NCBI GenBank assembly: GCA_005883295.1
Contig: VAWV01000216.1
Span: 1 to 7,934 of the forward strand
Reading direction: 5' to 3'
Length of the DNA: 7,934 nucleotides
From: Actinomycetota bacterium
Lineage (GTDB): Bacteria; Actinomycetota; Thermoleophilia; Solirubrobacterales; Thermoleophilaceae
Shown: positions 1 through 5,488 of the stretch, piece after piece
How the letters are laid out: every line of letters starts with the position of its first letter
How positions within the stretch are numbered: position 1 is the stretch's first letter
Translations under genes and position numbers: made by a program
Notes under the pieces: generated by a model
Database searches by the model: none
What the model saw: only the letters and a program-made list of their open reading frames with translations
Told to the model about the DNA's origin: nothing

Positions 1-1504
1 CCTCGTACATCCGCCGGTCGAGGTTGAACCCCACGACGTACTCGATGTGCTGCCAGCGTCCCAGCAGCCGGCCGCGGTTGCCCACCTTCGTGTTCCCCGA
101 CACGGCGCCGACGTCGGGGTCGGCCAGCGGCTCCATGAGCCGGCGGAGGGTCTGCGGCTCGAACTGCGTGTCGCCGTCCACCATCACGACCACCTCGGCC
201 TCGCTGAGCTCGATGCCGGTGTTGAGCGCGGTCGCCTTGCCGGCGTTGTCCTGGCGCACGAGGTGGACCCGATCGAGCCCCAGCCCCGCGACGATCGCCG
301 GCGTGCCGTCGGTCGAGCCATCGTCGACCACGACCACCTCGTAGTCCGGGTACTCACTCGCGGCCAGGGACCGGACCGTGCGTTCGATCCCCACCGCCTC
401 GTTGTAGGCGGGAACGACGATCGTCACCGACGGCAGCCGGCCCGAACCGTTCCCGCGCCGGCGCCGGCTGGTGCGGGTCTGGTGGGTGGCGAGCGCCAGC
501 AGGAGCAGGGCGCGGCCCGCCACGAGCACGCCGATCGCCAGCAGGACCGCCGCGAACACCGCCGTGAGGCCGAACGCCACGCGCACACTCAGCTCGAAGG
601 CGTAGCCGCGGCTGCGCTCGAACCCGGAGGTGGCCGGCGCCACCGCCGAGGCGCTCAGCCCGGCGAGCTGCGACAGCGGCACGAAGTGGAAGCCGCGCGC
701 GCGGAGCCGCGGGATCAGCTCACGCAGTGCCGCCACTGTCTGCGAGCGGTTGCCACCGCCGTCGTGGAGCATGATCACGCCGCCGGACCGGCCACGGGGG
801 GTCGCGTGGGCGACGATCGACGCCACCCCGTGGCGCTGCCAGTCCTGGCTGTCGTAGTCGGCAAGGGCGATGTAGTAGCGCCGCCCTGCCAACTGGGCGA
901 GTGCGCGCTCCTGGTCCGGCGTAACGGCGTCCGGCGTCGCCGAGTACGGCGGACGCAGGAAGCGCGCATACCGTCCGGTGATCCCCGCGAGCACCGCCTC
1001 GGTCAGCTGGATCTGCAGGCGGCGCTGCCACACGGGCCCGCTGGTCAGAGCGGAGTGCGTGAACGTGTGGTTCCCGAGCTCGTTCCCAGCCCGGACGAGC
1101 CCCCGCACGATGTCCGGATAGCGCGCCGCCTGGCTCCCGACCACGAAGAACGTCGCCGGCGCGTGCGAGGCCCGCAGGACGGCGGCGATCTTCGGCGTCC
1201 AGCGGGGGTCCGGGCCGTCGTCGAACGTCAGCGCTATGCGGCGGCCGGGGGCGCGCTCGATCGGGGTAAGGCGGTTTCCCCTGGCCGCGAGGATCGGCCG
1301 GGCGCGCGCGAGCGGAGCCGCTGCGCTCGTCTGATCGTGCGGCTCGCCGGTCGCGCCGATGGTGTGCGCCGCGATCCCCTGGAAGGTCAGCACCACCAGG
1401 ACAACGAACAGGCAGAACGCGAGCAGGCGCCAGTGCCCGGGTGGGCTCCAGACTCGTGGCGAGATCCGGCGCCGTCGGCGGGGGTCAGCCGCCCGTGGCG
1501 CCAT
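1..1504 (-). CDS. Bifunctional polysaccharide deacetylase (NodB) / family 2 glycosyltransferase, C-terminus cut by window edge
   Basis: A membrane enzyme that probably polymerises an N-acetylated sugar and deacetylates the polymer or an oligosaccharide at the cell surface. Read from ATG 1504-1502 on the minus strand, 501 codons are in the window. Residues about 26-47 are a hydrophobic anchor after an Arg-rich N-terminus. Residues 90-280 are a NodB domain: TFDDGPDP (93-100, catalytic/metal Asp95 and Asp96), HTFTH (146-150, metal His pair), RPPY (184-187), DSQDW (218-222) and LHDGG (246-250). All five NodB motifs look intact. A second membrane segment spans about 308-340. A GT2 domain follows: VVPAYNE (363-369), DDGSTDGT (394-401), NAGKATALN (420-428), DGDT (443-446) and a KVGNR..LGRWQHIEY stretch (473-489) typical of processive hyaluronan/PNAG-type synthases. 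The acceptor-side motifs and C-terminal membrane helices lie beyond the edge. The start overlaps the end of the upstream gene by 20 bases and has no clear Shine-Dalgarno, which suggests translational coupling. The polymer made cannot be told from sequence. Confidence 0.93.
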   Translation of the reverse strand, partial: MAPRAADPRRRRRISPRVWSPPGHWRLLAFCLFVVLVVLTFQGIAAHTIGATGEPHDQTSAAAPLARARPILAARGNRLTPIERAPGRRIALTFDDGPDPRWTPKIAAVLRASHAPATFFVVGSQAARYPDIVRGLVRAGNELGNHTFTHSALTSGPVWQRRLQIQLTEAVLAGITGRYARFLRPPYSATPDAVTPDQERALAQLAGRRYYIALADYDSQDWQRHGVASIVAHATPRGRSGGVIMLHDGGGNRSQTVAALRELIPRLRARGFHFVPLSQLAGLSASAVAPATSGFERSRGYAFELSVRVAFGLTAVFAAVLLAIGVLVAGRALLLLALATHQTRTSRRRRGNGSGRLPSVTIVVPAYNEAVGIERTVRSLAASEYPDYEVVVVDDGSTDGTPAIVAGLGLDRVHLVRQDNAGKATALNTGIELSEAEVVVMVDGDTQFEPQTLRRLMEPLADPDVGAVSGNTKVGNRGRLLGRWQHIEYVVGFNLDRRMYE

Positions 1505-2198
1505 GACCGAGAGCCCGGTGCTGCCCGTTGCCGTGCGGGGAGCCGGACGAGCTCGTCCCCTGCGTCGAGCCGTGGGAGTTGGCCGTCGTGCCCGAATGCG
1601 CCTGCGATGAGCGGCCGTGCGCGGCGCCCGTAGCGCTCGCGTTGTTGCTCGACGTCGAGCTCGTGGACGTGGAGCTGCTGCTGGACGAGCTGGTCACGGA
1701 CCGGGAGCCGCTGGATGAGGGCTGGCCGCCCGCGCCGCCGCCGCCACGGCCGGATCCGTGTTGGCGCCCGTCATGCGCCCCACCCGTCACCTGCGAGGCC
1801 CCCGAGGCGAGGTGGCCGTGACCCGTCACCGCGGTGAGGTGGGCCGTCCCCACCCGCACGGCGTGCACGAGCGCGGACGGGACCTTCGGCGGGAGCGCCG
1901 GCCCGAGCGCCGGCGCGCTCGGATCGTGCCCCCGGGACGGGATCGCGGCCGGCTCCTGCGCGACGCGGAGCCCGGCTCCGAGCGGCACGCCGGGTAGTGG
2001 GAGCATGCCGACCCCACCGAGCACCAGCCCGCACAGCCACAGCAGCAGGACGCTCGCCAGCATCCGGCCGACCACCCGCAGCTGGCGCGCGCGGCGGCCC
2101 GTCGGATCGACCAGGACGGGCGATATCGGGCCGGCCGATACCCGGCCGCGCAGATCAGTCACCCGCGCAGGGGTGGCGTGTCCCCCGAAACCAGCCAT
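1485..2198 (-). CDS. Hypothetical membrane-anchored Ser/Gly/His-rich protein, partner of the NodB–GT2 gene
   Basis: Family not recognised with certainty; 237 residues from ATG 2198-2196. The N-terminus is cytoplasm-like and basic, with a DPTGRRARQLR stretch (31-41), followed by one hydrophobic segment at about 43-67 and a Pro-rich linker (about 68-110). The remainder (about 135-237) is low complexity: a Gly-rich patch, a nearly unbroken Ser/Thr run (about 161-184), then Ser/His/Gly/Gln repeats to the C-terminus. The layout suggests a bitopic protein with a disordered extracytoplasmic tail. It overlaps the downstream NodB–GT2 gene by 20 bases, so the two are probably coupled and work on the same envelope polymer. 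From memory, small proteins with a DP(T/S)GRR motif and one membrane span sit beside such fusions in other actinomycetes; this needs a search. The start is uncertain: an in-frame GTG at 2162-2160 is an alternative, and the frame stays open upstream to 2525, where it would collide with the divergent gene. The low-complexity tail also makes the gene call less certain. Confidence 0.68.
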   Translation of the reverse strand: MAGFGGHATPARVTDLRGRVSAGPISPVLVDPTGRRARQLRVVGRMLASVLLLWLCGLVLGGVGMLPLPGVPLGAGLRVAQEPAAIPSRGHDPSAPALGPALPPKVPSALVHAVRVGTAHLTAVTGHGHLASGASQVTGGAHDGRQHGSGRGGGGAGGQPSSSGSRSVTSSSSSSSTSTSSTSSNNASATGAAHGRSSQAHSGTTANSHGSTQGTSSSGSPHGNGQHRALGHGATGG

Positions 2199-2219
2199 CG
2201 ACGCAATAACGCCCGCAGA

Positions 2220-2236
2220 CACCCAAAGGTTGGGTG
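2220..2236. repeat. Perfect 7-bp inverted repeat, candidate operator or hairpin
   Basis: CACCCAA (2220-2226) and TTGGGTG (2230-2236) are exact reverse complements around a 3-base AGG centre. The element lies 47 bases before the rightward ATG at 2284 and 21 bases before the leftward ATG at 2198, a position suited to an operator serving both directions. A 3-base loop is also possible for an RNA hairpin in the leader of either transcript. No regulator is assigned. Confidence 0.5.
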
Positions 2237-2271
2237 CACGCGGACCCGGGCAATTGACCGATAGGCGAGCG

Positions 2272-2280
2272 AAAGGAGCT
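2272..2280 (+). promoter_or_regulatory. Ribosome binding site for the small basic protein
   Basis: AAAGGAGCT with AGGAG at 2274-2278 lies 5 bases before ATG 2284. It decides this start over the much longer open frame that continues upstream to 1834. Confidence 0.85.
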
Positions 2281-2283
2281 GAA

Positions 2284-2628
2284 ATGCCACCTCGCGGAGT
2301 CAAGAAGGGCACGAAGCGAGCCCGCCAGTACGAGCACGTCAAGCAGAGCGAGCGGAGCCAGGGCCGTTCCGCGGGGCGCGCCAAGGAGATTGCGGCGCGC
2401 ACCGTGCAGAAGGAGCGCGCCCGCAGGGGAGAGTCCCGCCAGGCGTCGAGGACCTCGACGCGCGACATCTCCTCGGGCCGCCGAGGCGGGAAGCGCTCGG
2501 GCCGCCCGGGCCCGCGCGGGCGCACGCGCGACCAGCTCTACAACGAGGCGCGGCAACTCGGCATCGAGGGCCGTTCGAACATGAACAAGGCCCAGCTCCA
2601 ACGCGCCGTCGCCGGGAAGCGCAGCTAG
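2284..2628 (+). CDS. Small basic protein with C-terminal Rho-N/SAP-like motif ('plasmid stabilization protein' family)
   Basis: A 114-residue, very Arg/Lys-rich, mostly hydrophilic protein. The N-terminal half has the family pattern KKGTKRARQYEHVK (7-20), EIAARTVQKERAR (35-47) and ASRTSTRDISSGRRGG (54-69). The C-terminal part, TRDQLYNEARQLGIEGRS followed by MNKAQLQRAV (81-109), is a helix-turn-helix-like Rho N-terminal/SAP-type motif, a fold known to bind nucleic acid. Relatives in mycobacteria and other actinomycetes carry the automatic name 'plasmid stabilization protein', but nothing here suggests a plasmid. Composition and motif suggest an RNA- or DNA-binding role, perhaps in stress; that is inference. 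The start is fixed by a strong Shine-Dalgarno. The next gene's Shine-Dalgarno overlaps this stop codon, so the two are almost certainly cotranscribed. No signal peptide or membrane segment is visible. Confidence 0.88.
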   Translation: MPPRGVKKGTKRARQYEHVKQSERSQGRSAGRAKEIAARTVQKERARRGESRQASRTSTRDISSGRRGGKRSGRPGPRGRTRDQLYNEARQLGIEGRSNMNKAQLQRAVAGKRS

Positions 2629-2632
2629 GAGG
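2627..2632 (+). promoter_or_regulatory. Shine-Dalgarno pointing to an ATC start
   Basis: AGGAGG overlaps the TAG stop (2626-2628) of the preceding gene. It sits 6 bases before ATC 2639-2641, which is optimal spacing for initiation there, and 42 bases before the first ATG in frame (2675), far too distant for that start. Confidence 0.75.
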
Positions 2633-2638
2633 TCGCGA

Positions 2639-3511
2639 ATCAGGCGCATCGCCGTACTCGGCGCGGGGGGCACGATGGGCCTCCCTATCGCGCGCAACCT
2701 CGCGCGCGCCGGTTTCGAAATCCGCGCCTGGAACCGGTCGCCGGGGAAGGCCGAGCCGCTGACGGGGGATGGGGCGACCATCGCCCCGACCCCGGCCGAG
2801 GCGGCCGCGGAGACCGAGGCGATCCTGACCATGCTCGTCGACGCCGATGCCGTGATCGATGCGATGGACGGCGACGACGGCGCGCTGGCCGGCGCAGCCG
2901 ACGGCGTCACGTGGATCCAGATGAGCACGATCGGGATCGAGGGGATCGAGAGCTGCGCGGAGCTCTCCGAGGAGCGCGGCGCCGTCCTGGTCGACGCGCC
3001 GGTGCTCGGGACCAAGCAGCCGGCAGAGCAGGGCGAGCTGGTGGTGCTCGCGTCGGGCCCCGACGAGACTCGCGAGCGGGTGGATCCCGTCTTCGAGGCC
3101 ATCGGTAAGAACACCCTTTGGCTGGGCGAGGCCGGCGCGGGCACGCGGCTCAAGCTCGTCACGAACGCCTGGCTCGTCTCACTAGTCGAGGCCGCGGCGG
3201 AGACCATCACGTTTGCAGAGGGGATCGGGATGGACCCGGCCCGGTTCCTCGAGGCCGTCGAGGGCGGTCCGCTCGACCTCCCCTACCTCGAGCTGAAGGC
3301 GGGAGCGATGATCGAGCGCAGGTTCGAGCCATCGTTCCGGCTGGCTCTCGCCGCCAAGGACGCCCGGCTCGTGCAGGAGGCGGCGGAGCGCCACGACCTC
3401 GAGCTGCCGCTCCTCGAGGTCGTCGCCGAGCGCCTCGCCCAAGGCGTATCGGACCACGGCGACGAGGACGTGGCGGCGACTTACCTCACGAGCGCCCCTA
3501 CCCGCAGCTAG
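2639..3511 (+). CDS. NAD(P)-dependent beta-hydroxyacid dehydrogenase (3-hydroxyisobutyrate dehydrogenase / GLYR family), apparent ATC start
   Basis: A cytosolic oxidoreductase of 290 residues if it starts at ATC 2639, the usual family length. It should interconvert a beta-hydroxyacid and a semialdehyde or ketoacid; the substrate is not determinable. Residues 4-14 form beta-strand 1 and the dinucleotide loop, with GAGGTMG (8-14), one residue longer than the common GxGxMG. WNRSPGK (31-37) has an Arg after Asn, which usually favours NADPH. STIG (96-99) and DAPVLGTKQPAEQGEL (119-134) match the substrate-binding stretch. GAGTRLKLVTN (166-176) holds the catalytic Lys172 and Asn176; Lys240 in LALAAKDARL is the second conserved Lys. 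The first ATG in frame (2675) begins after the glycine loop and would remove most of the nucleotide-binding motif. The open frame from 2585 to 2675 contains no ATG, GTG, TTG or CTG. The gene is 10 bases downstream of the small basic protein and likely in its operon. Confidence 0.9.
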   Translation: MRRIAVLGAGGTMGLPIARNLARAGFEIRAWNRSPGKAEPLTGDGATIAPTPAEAAAETEAILTMLVDADAVIDAMDGDDGALAGAADGVTWIQMSTIGIEGIESCAELSEERGAVLVDAPVLGTKQPAEQGELVVLASGPDETRERVDPVFEAIGKNTLWLGEAGAGTRLKLVTNAWLVSLVEAAAETITFAEGIGMDPARFLEAVEGGPLDLPYLELKAGAMIERRFEPSFRLALAAKDARLVQEAAERHDLELPLLEVVAERLAQGVSDHGDEDVAATYLTSAPTRS

Positions 3512-3518
3512 ACGCCGT

Positions 3519-3528
3519 GCGCTAGCCT
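3519..3528 (+). promoter_or_regulatory. Possible extended -10 promoter for the sigma factor gene
   Basis: TGCGCTAGCCT-like sequence (TAGCCT at 3523-3528, preceded by TGCGC) fits an extended -10 element (TAnnnT). No matching -35 is seen at about 3500. Transcription would begin near 3535, just before the first possible GTG (3538) of the sigma gene. Weak evidence, by eye only. Confidence 0.3.
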
Positions 3529-3538
3529 GAAATTCAGG
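3526..3538. repeat. Short palindrome between dehydrogenase and sigma genes
   Basis: CCTGAA and TTCAGG are perfect inverted arms around a single central A, located just after the candidate -10 element. It could be an operator for sigma gene control. At 6 bp per arm, chance occurrence is possible. Confidence 0.3.
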
Positions 3539-3555
3539 TGGTCGTCCCGGAGGGA

Positions 3556-3608
3556 GGTCCACCGGCTGCGACCCCGAGACACACGCGAGCAGCGGCCCGC
3601 GGTGGACC
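3556..3608 (+). repeat. 9-bp inverted repeat in the sigma gene leader
   Basis: GGTCCACCG (3556-3564) is exactly complementary to CGGTGGACC (3600-3608). GCTG (3565-3568) can extend the stem by pairing with CAGC (3590-3593), leaving a 6-base bulge on one side. If translation starts at GTG 3640, this is an untranslated leader hairpin that could affect translation. There is no T-run after it, so it is not a normal intrinsic terminator. The region is GC-rich, so the structure may be fortuitous. Confidence 0.4.
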
Positions 3609-3639
3609 GGAGTCATCCGAACTCGGCAGGGGTGTCGAC

Positions 3640-4347
3640 GTGCAACCGAGCGGGCGGTCGCGGGACAGAGATGACCTGATAGCGGAGCACCTGCCGCTCG
3701 CCAGGCGCCTGGCGGCGCGGTACGGATACACAAGCGAGCCGCTGGAGGACCTCGTGCAGGTCGCGTCGACGGCGCTCGTGCTCGCGGCGGATCGATACGA
3801 CCCAGGCCGCGGTGTTTCGTTCGCGAGCTTCGCGATCCCGACGATCATGGGCGAGCTGAAGCGCCACATTCGCGACCACGGCTGGGCGGCCCGCGTCCCA
3901 CGAAGCCTTCAGGAGAACGTGCTCAAGGTCACCGCGACGGCGGATGAGCTCGGGGGCCGCCTTGGCCGTTCGCCGTCGCCGCGCGAGCTGGCGACCGAGA
4001 CCGGGATGGACGTGGAGTCCGTGCTCGAGGCCATGCTCGCAGCATCCGCATTCGAATCCACGTCGCTTGACGGGCACGCCGACGATGGCGATGGGCGGGT
4101 GGAGCCGCGGGTCGCCGTGCTGGGGGTGGACGAGCACGGCTACGAGCAGGTCGAGAGGGCGGTCACGCTCTGGCCGGTGGTGGCGGCGCTGCCCGACGAC
4201 GAACGGGCAGTCATCGCACTTCGGTTCCTCGGCGACCTCACCCAGTCGGAGATCGCCCGCCGCATAGGCATCTCCCAGATGCAGGTGTCCCGGCTCCTGC
4301 GGCGGGCGCTCGACCGGATCCACACGTCCACCGGCGTCGCCGTCTGA
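3640..4347 (+). CDS. Alternative sigma-70 factor, group 3 (SigB/SigF/SigG type)
   Basis: Directs RNA polymerase to a subset of promoters, probably stress or developmental ones. From GTG 3640 it is 235 residues. Region 2 (about 11-92) contains DLVQVASTALVLAADRYD (37-54), GVSFASFAIPTIMGELKRHI (58-77) and the DHGWAARVPRSLQE stretch (79-92) characteristic of this family. Region 3 covers about 93-135 (SPSPRELATETG, 111-122). Region 4 has LPDDERAVIALRF (184-196) and a helix-turn-helix, TQSEIARRIGISQMQVSRLL (201-220). The GTG 3640 start is preferred because AGGGG (3628-3632) is 7 bases upstream and the family usually has only a short N-terminus. GTG 3538 is also in frame and would add 34 Pro/Arg-rich residues. 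No anti-sigma or anti-anti-sigma gene is beside it in this window, although such factors often have one. The Mrp operon follows after 57 bases. Confidence 0.92.
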   Translation: MQPSGRSRDRDDLIAEHLPLARRLAARYGYTSEPLEDLVQVASTALVLAADRYDPGRGVSFASFAIPTIMGELKRHIRDHGWAARVPRSLQENVLKVTATADELGGRLGRSPSPRELATETGMDVESVLEAMLAASAFESTSLDGHADDGDGRVEPRVAVLGVDEHGYEQVERAVTLWPVVAALPDDERAVIALRFLGDLTQSEIARRIGISQMQVSRLLRRALDRIHTSTGVAV

Positions 4348-4356
4348 GCTGACATC

Positions 4357-4374
4357 CCTGCCTCGGCCGGCAGG
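4357..4374 (+). terminator. Weak hairpin between the sigma gene and the Mrp operon
   Basis: CCTGCC (4357-4362) and GGCAGG (4369-4374) form a perfect 6-bp stem with a 6-base loop, 10 bases after the sigma stop codon. No T-tract follows. It may be an inefficient terminator, an attenuator, or nothing. Confidence 0.3.
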
Positions 4375-4404
4375 TTCGAACGCCCCGCCGTAGAACACGC
4401 GTGG

Positions 4405-4914
4405 GTGGCGGAAAGGCGGCACGGACCCACCGGCGGCGGTGGCGTCCGGGGCACGGTGCTCGCCTCGCTGGCGTGGTGGGGGCTGTCCGCGGCGCTCTGG
4501 CTCGTGCTCGTCGACAACACGCACTTCCAGGAGCTCGTGGCGGGCGCCGTGGTCGCATGCATCGGGGCCGCGGCGGCGTTGATCGTCCGCGCCCAGCGCC
4601 GGTTCGTCACTCGCCCGCGGCCGAGCTGGCTGCTGCGGCTGTGGAGGCCCGCGATGTACTACCTGCGCGATCTGGTGCCCGTCGCGCTCGCGCTTCCCCG
4701 TCGCGCTCGCGGCCGGTTCGTGACCGTGCCGTTCGAGGCCCACCGGGAGAGCCCGCGCGAGGCCGCCCGGCGAGTGCTGATGAAATCGACCGGCTCCTTC
4801 GCGCCGAACACCTACGTGGTCGGCGCCGACGAGGAGCGCGGGATCCTGCTGGTGCACCAGCTGGTTGCCCGCGACGACGTCGCGGCCGACGTCGACCCGC
4901 TCAGCCTGCGATGA
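4405..4914 (+). CDS. mrpE: Multisubunit cation/proton antiporter subunit E (MrpE/MnhE, MbhA-like)
   Basis: Small membrane subunit of the Mrp complex, which exchanges Na+ or another monovalent cation for H+; MrpE is thought to act in assembly and stability. It is 169 residues from GTG 4405, the normal family size. Hydrophobic segments lie at about 19-36 and 43-62. A basic stretch (64-72) is followed by LRLWRPAMYYLRDLVPVAL (77-95), then a cytoplasmic C-terminal domain with MKSTGSFAPNTYVVG (126-140) and ILLVHQLV (147-154), matching the conserved end of the family. No Shine-Dalgarno is evident before GTG 4405. GTG 4456, just before the first membrane helix, is an alternative start. It is the first gene of the operon, and its stop overlaps the next start (ATGA at 4911-4914). 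Confidence 0.9.
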   Translation: MAERRHGPTGGGGVRGTVLASLAWWGLSAALWLVLVDNTHFQELVAGAVVACIGAAAALIVRAQRRFVTRPRPSWLLRLWRPAMYYLRDLVPVALALPRRARGRFVTVPFEAHRESPREAARRVLMKSTGSFAPNTYVVGADEERGILLVHQLVARDDVAADVDPLSLR

Positions 4915-5165
4915 ACGTCTGGCTCGCCGCGGCGCTCGTCCTGCTGGGTGCGATGGTCCCGCTCGTCGCCGTGTGCATCCTCGCGCGGCGTGCCATCGAC
5001 GCGGTCGTCGCGCTCGACCTCGCCGGGACCAACGCGGCGCTCGTCCTCCTGCTGCTCTCCGAGGGCCTGAAGCGGCAGCCGTTCGCCGACCTCGCGCTGG
5101 TGTTCGCGCTGCTCTCGTTCATCGGGACGATCGCGTTCTCGTACTTCCTGGAAGGTGAGATGTGA
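4911..5165 (+). CDS. mrpF: Cation/proton antiporter subunit F (MrpF/MnhF, MbhB-like)
   Basis: An 84-residue integral membrane subunit, a typical length, with three predicted helices at about 4-23, 36-50 and 58-80. The stretch RRAIDAVVALDLAGTN (26-41) carries Asp30 and Asp36 at the position of the family's conserved acidic residues, and FADLALVFALLSFIGTIAF (58-76) matches the conserved last helix. In characterised Mrp systems this subunit is needed for transport and is related to parts of respiratory and hydrogenase membrane arms. The ATG overlaps the MrpE stop by 4 bases and the stop overlaps the MrpG start by 4 bases, so translation is coupled on both sides. Confidence 0.93.
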   Translation: MNVWLAAALVLLGAMVPLVAVCILARRAIDAVVALDLAGTNAALVLLLLSEGLKRQPFADLALVFALLSFIGTIAFSYFLEGEM

Positions 5166-5488
5166 GCTTCCGCGACGCCGCGGTGCTCGTGCTGCTGTTC
5201 GCCGGGATCGGGATACAGGTCCTCGCCTGCCTTGGCGTGGCCGTGATGCGCGGCCCCTTCGACCGCCTTCACTTCACCGGCTTCGCCGTCCTCGCGGCTG
5301 TGGCCCTCGCGGCCGCGATCACCGTGCGCGAGGGGTTCTCGCTGATCGCGGACAAGGCGCTGCTGCTCGCCGCCCTCGTGGTTGTGTCCTCGCCGGTGAT
5401 CGTTCAGGTCGTCGCGCACGCGGCCCGCATCGTGGACCGCGGCGGCGCGCTCGATCCGGAGGGCGACGACGTGGGGCGCGCCCCGTGA
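5162..5488 (+). CDS. mrpG: Cation/proton antiporter subunit G (MrpG/MnhG, MbhC-like)
   Basis: A 108-residue membrane subunit with three hydrophobic segments at about 5-27, 39-55 and 62-88. The signature GVAVMRGPFDRLHFTG (25-40) matches the conserved RxxxxRLH motif between helices 1 and 2, and VVVSSPVIVQVVAHAAR (73-89) matches the final helix, where the Pro and His are usual. The C-terminus is acidic (DPEGDD). The start is GTG 5162, overlapping the MrpF stop by 4 bases; the stop overlaps the next GTG by 4 bases. MrpG is a structural part of the Mrp complex with no known catalytic residues of its own. Confidence 0.92.
   Translation: MSFRDAAVLVLLFAGIGIQVLACLGVAVMRGPFDRLHFTGFAVLAAVALAAAITVREGFSLIADKALLLAALVVVSSPVIVQVVAHAARIVDRGGALDPEGDDVGRAP

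Larger units (their letters stand above)
2199..2283. promoter_or_regulatory. Divergent intergenic region
   Basis: These 85 bases separate the leftward envelope pair from the rightward small basic protein gene, so promoters for both directions are expected here. It contains a perfect inverted repeat (2220-2236) and the ribosome binding site of the rightward gene. I could not place a convincing -10/-35 pair in either direction. TTGACC at 2254-2259 resembles a -35 box but lies too close to the start codon for a matching -10. Confidence 0.5.

Noticed and set aside
47..1633. A 528-codon open frame on the plus strand
   Set aside because: It is antisense to the NodB–GT2 gene, which has clear catalytic motifs on the other strand. 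Its translation is Arg/His/Gly-rich with no recognisable domain, typical of GC-rich shadow frames.
2228..2252. SigB/SigF-type promoter (GGTT, 15-base spacer, GGGCAA)
   Set aside because: The -35 GGTT is acceptable but the -10 GGGCAA differs from GGGTAT at two core positions, so it is not distinguishable from chance in GC-rich sequence.
1834..2283. Upstream plus-strand extension of the small basic protein gene
   Set aside because: The extension has no family resemblance, overlaps the leftward gene, and the strong Shine-Dalgarno at 2272-2280 marks ATG 2284 as the start.
2284..2628. Evidence of a plasmid or mobile element from the 'plasmid stabilization' family name
   Set aside because: The label is an automatic family name. 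No replication, partition, toxin, transposase or integrase gene is present, and base composition matches the neighbours.
2155..3210. A 351-codon minus-strand open frame
   Set aside because: It covers the small basic protein and dehydrogenase genes, both well supported on the plus strand. No domain is visible in its own translation.
4391..4407. Promoter for the Mrp operon using TAGAAC as a -10 box
   Set aside because: It would give a nearly leaderless MrpE mRNA, but there is no -35 match and the hexamer lacks the final T. Readthrough from the sigma gene is equally possible.
3613..4857. A 414-codon minus-strand open frame
   Set aside because: It is antisense to the sigma factor and MrpE. The translation is His/Arg/Gly-rich and unlike a folded protein.
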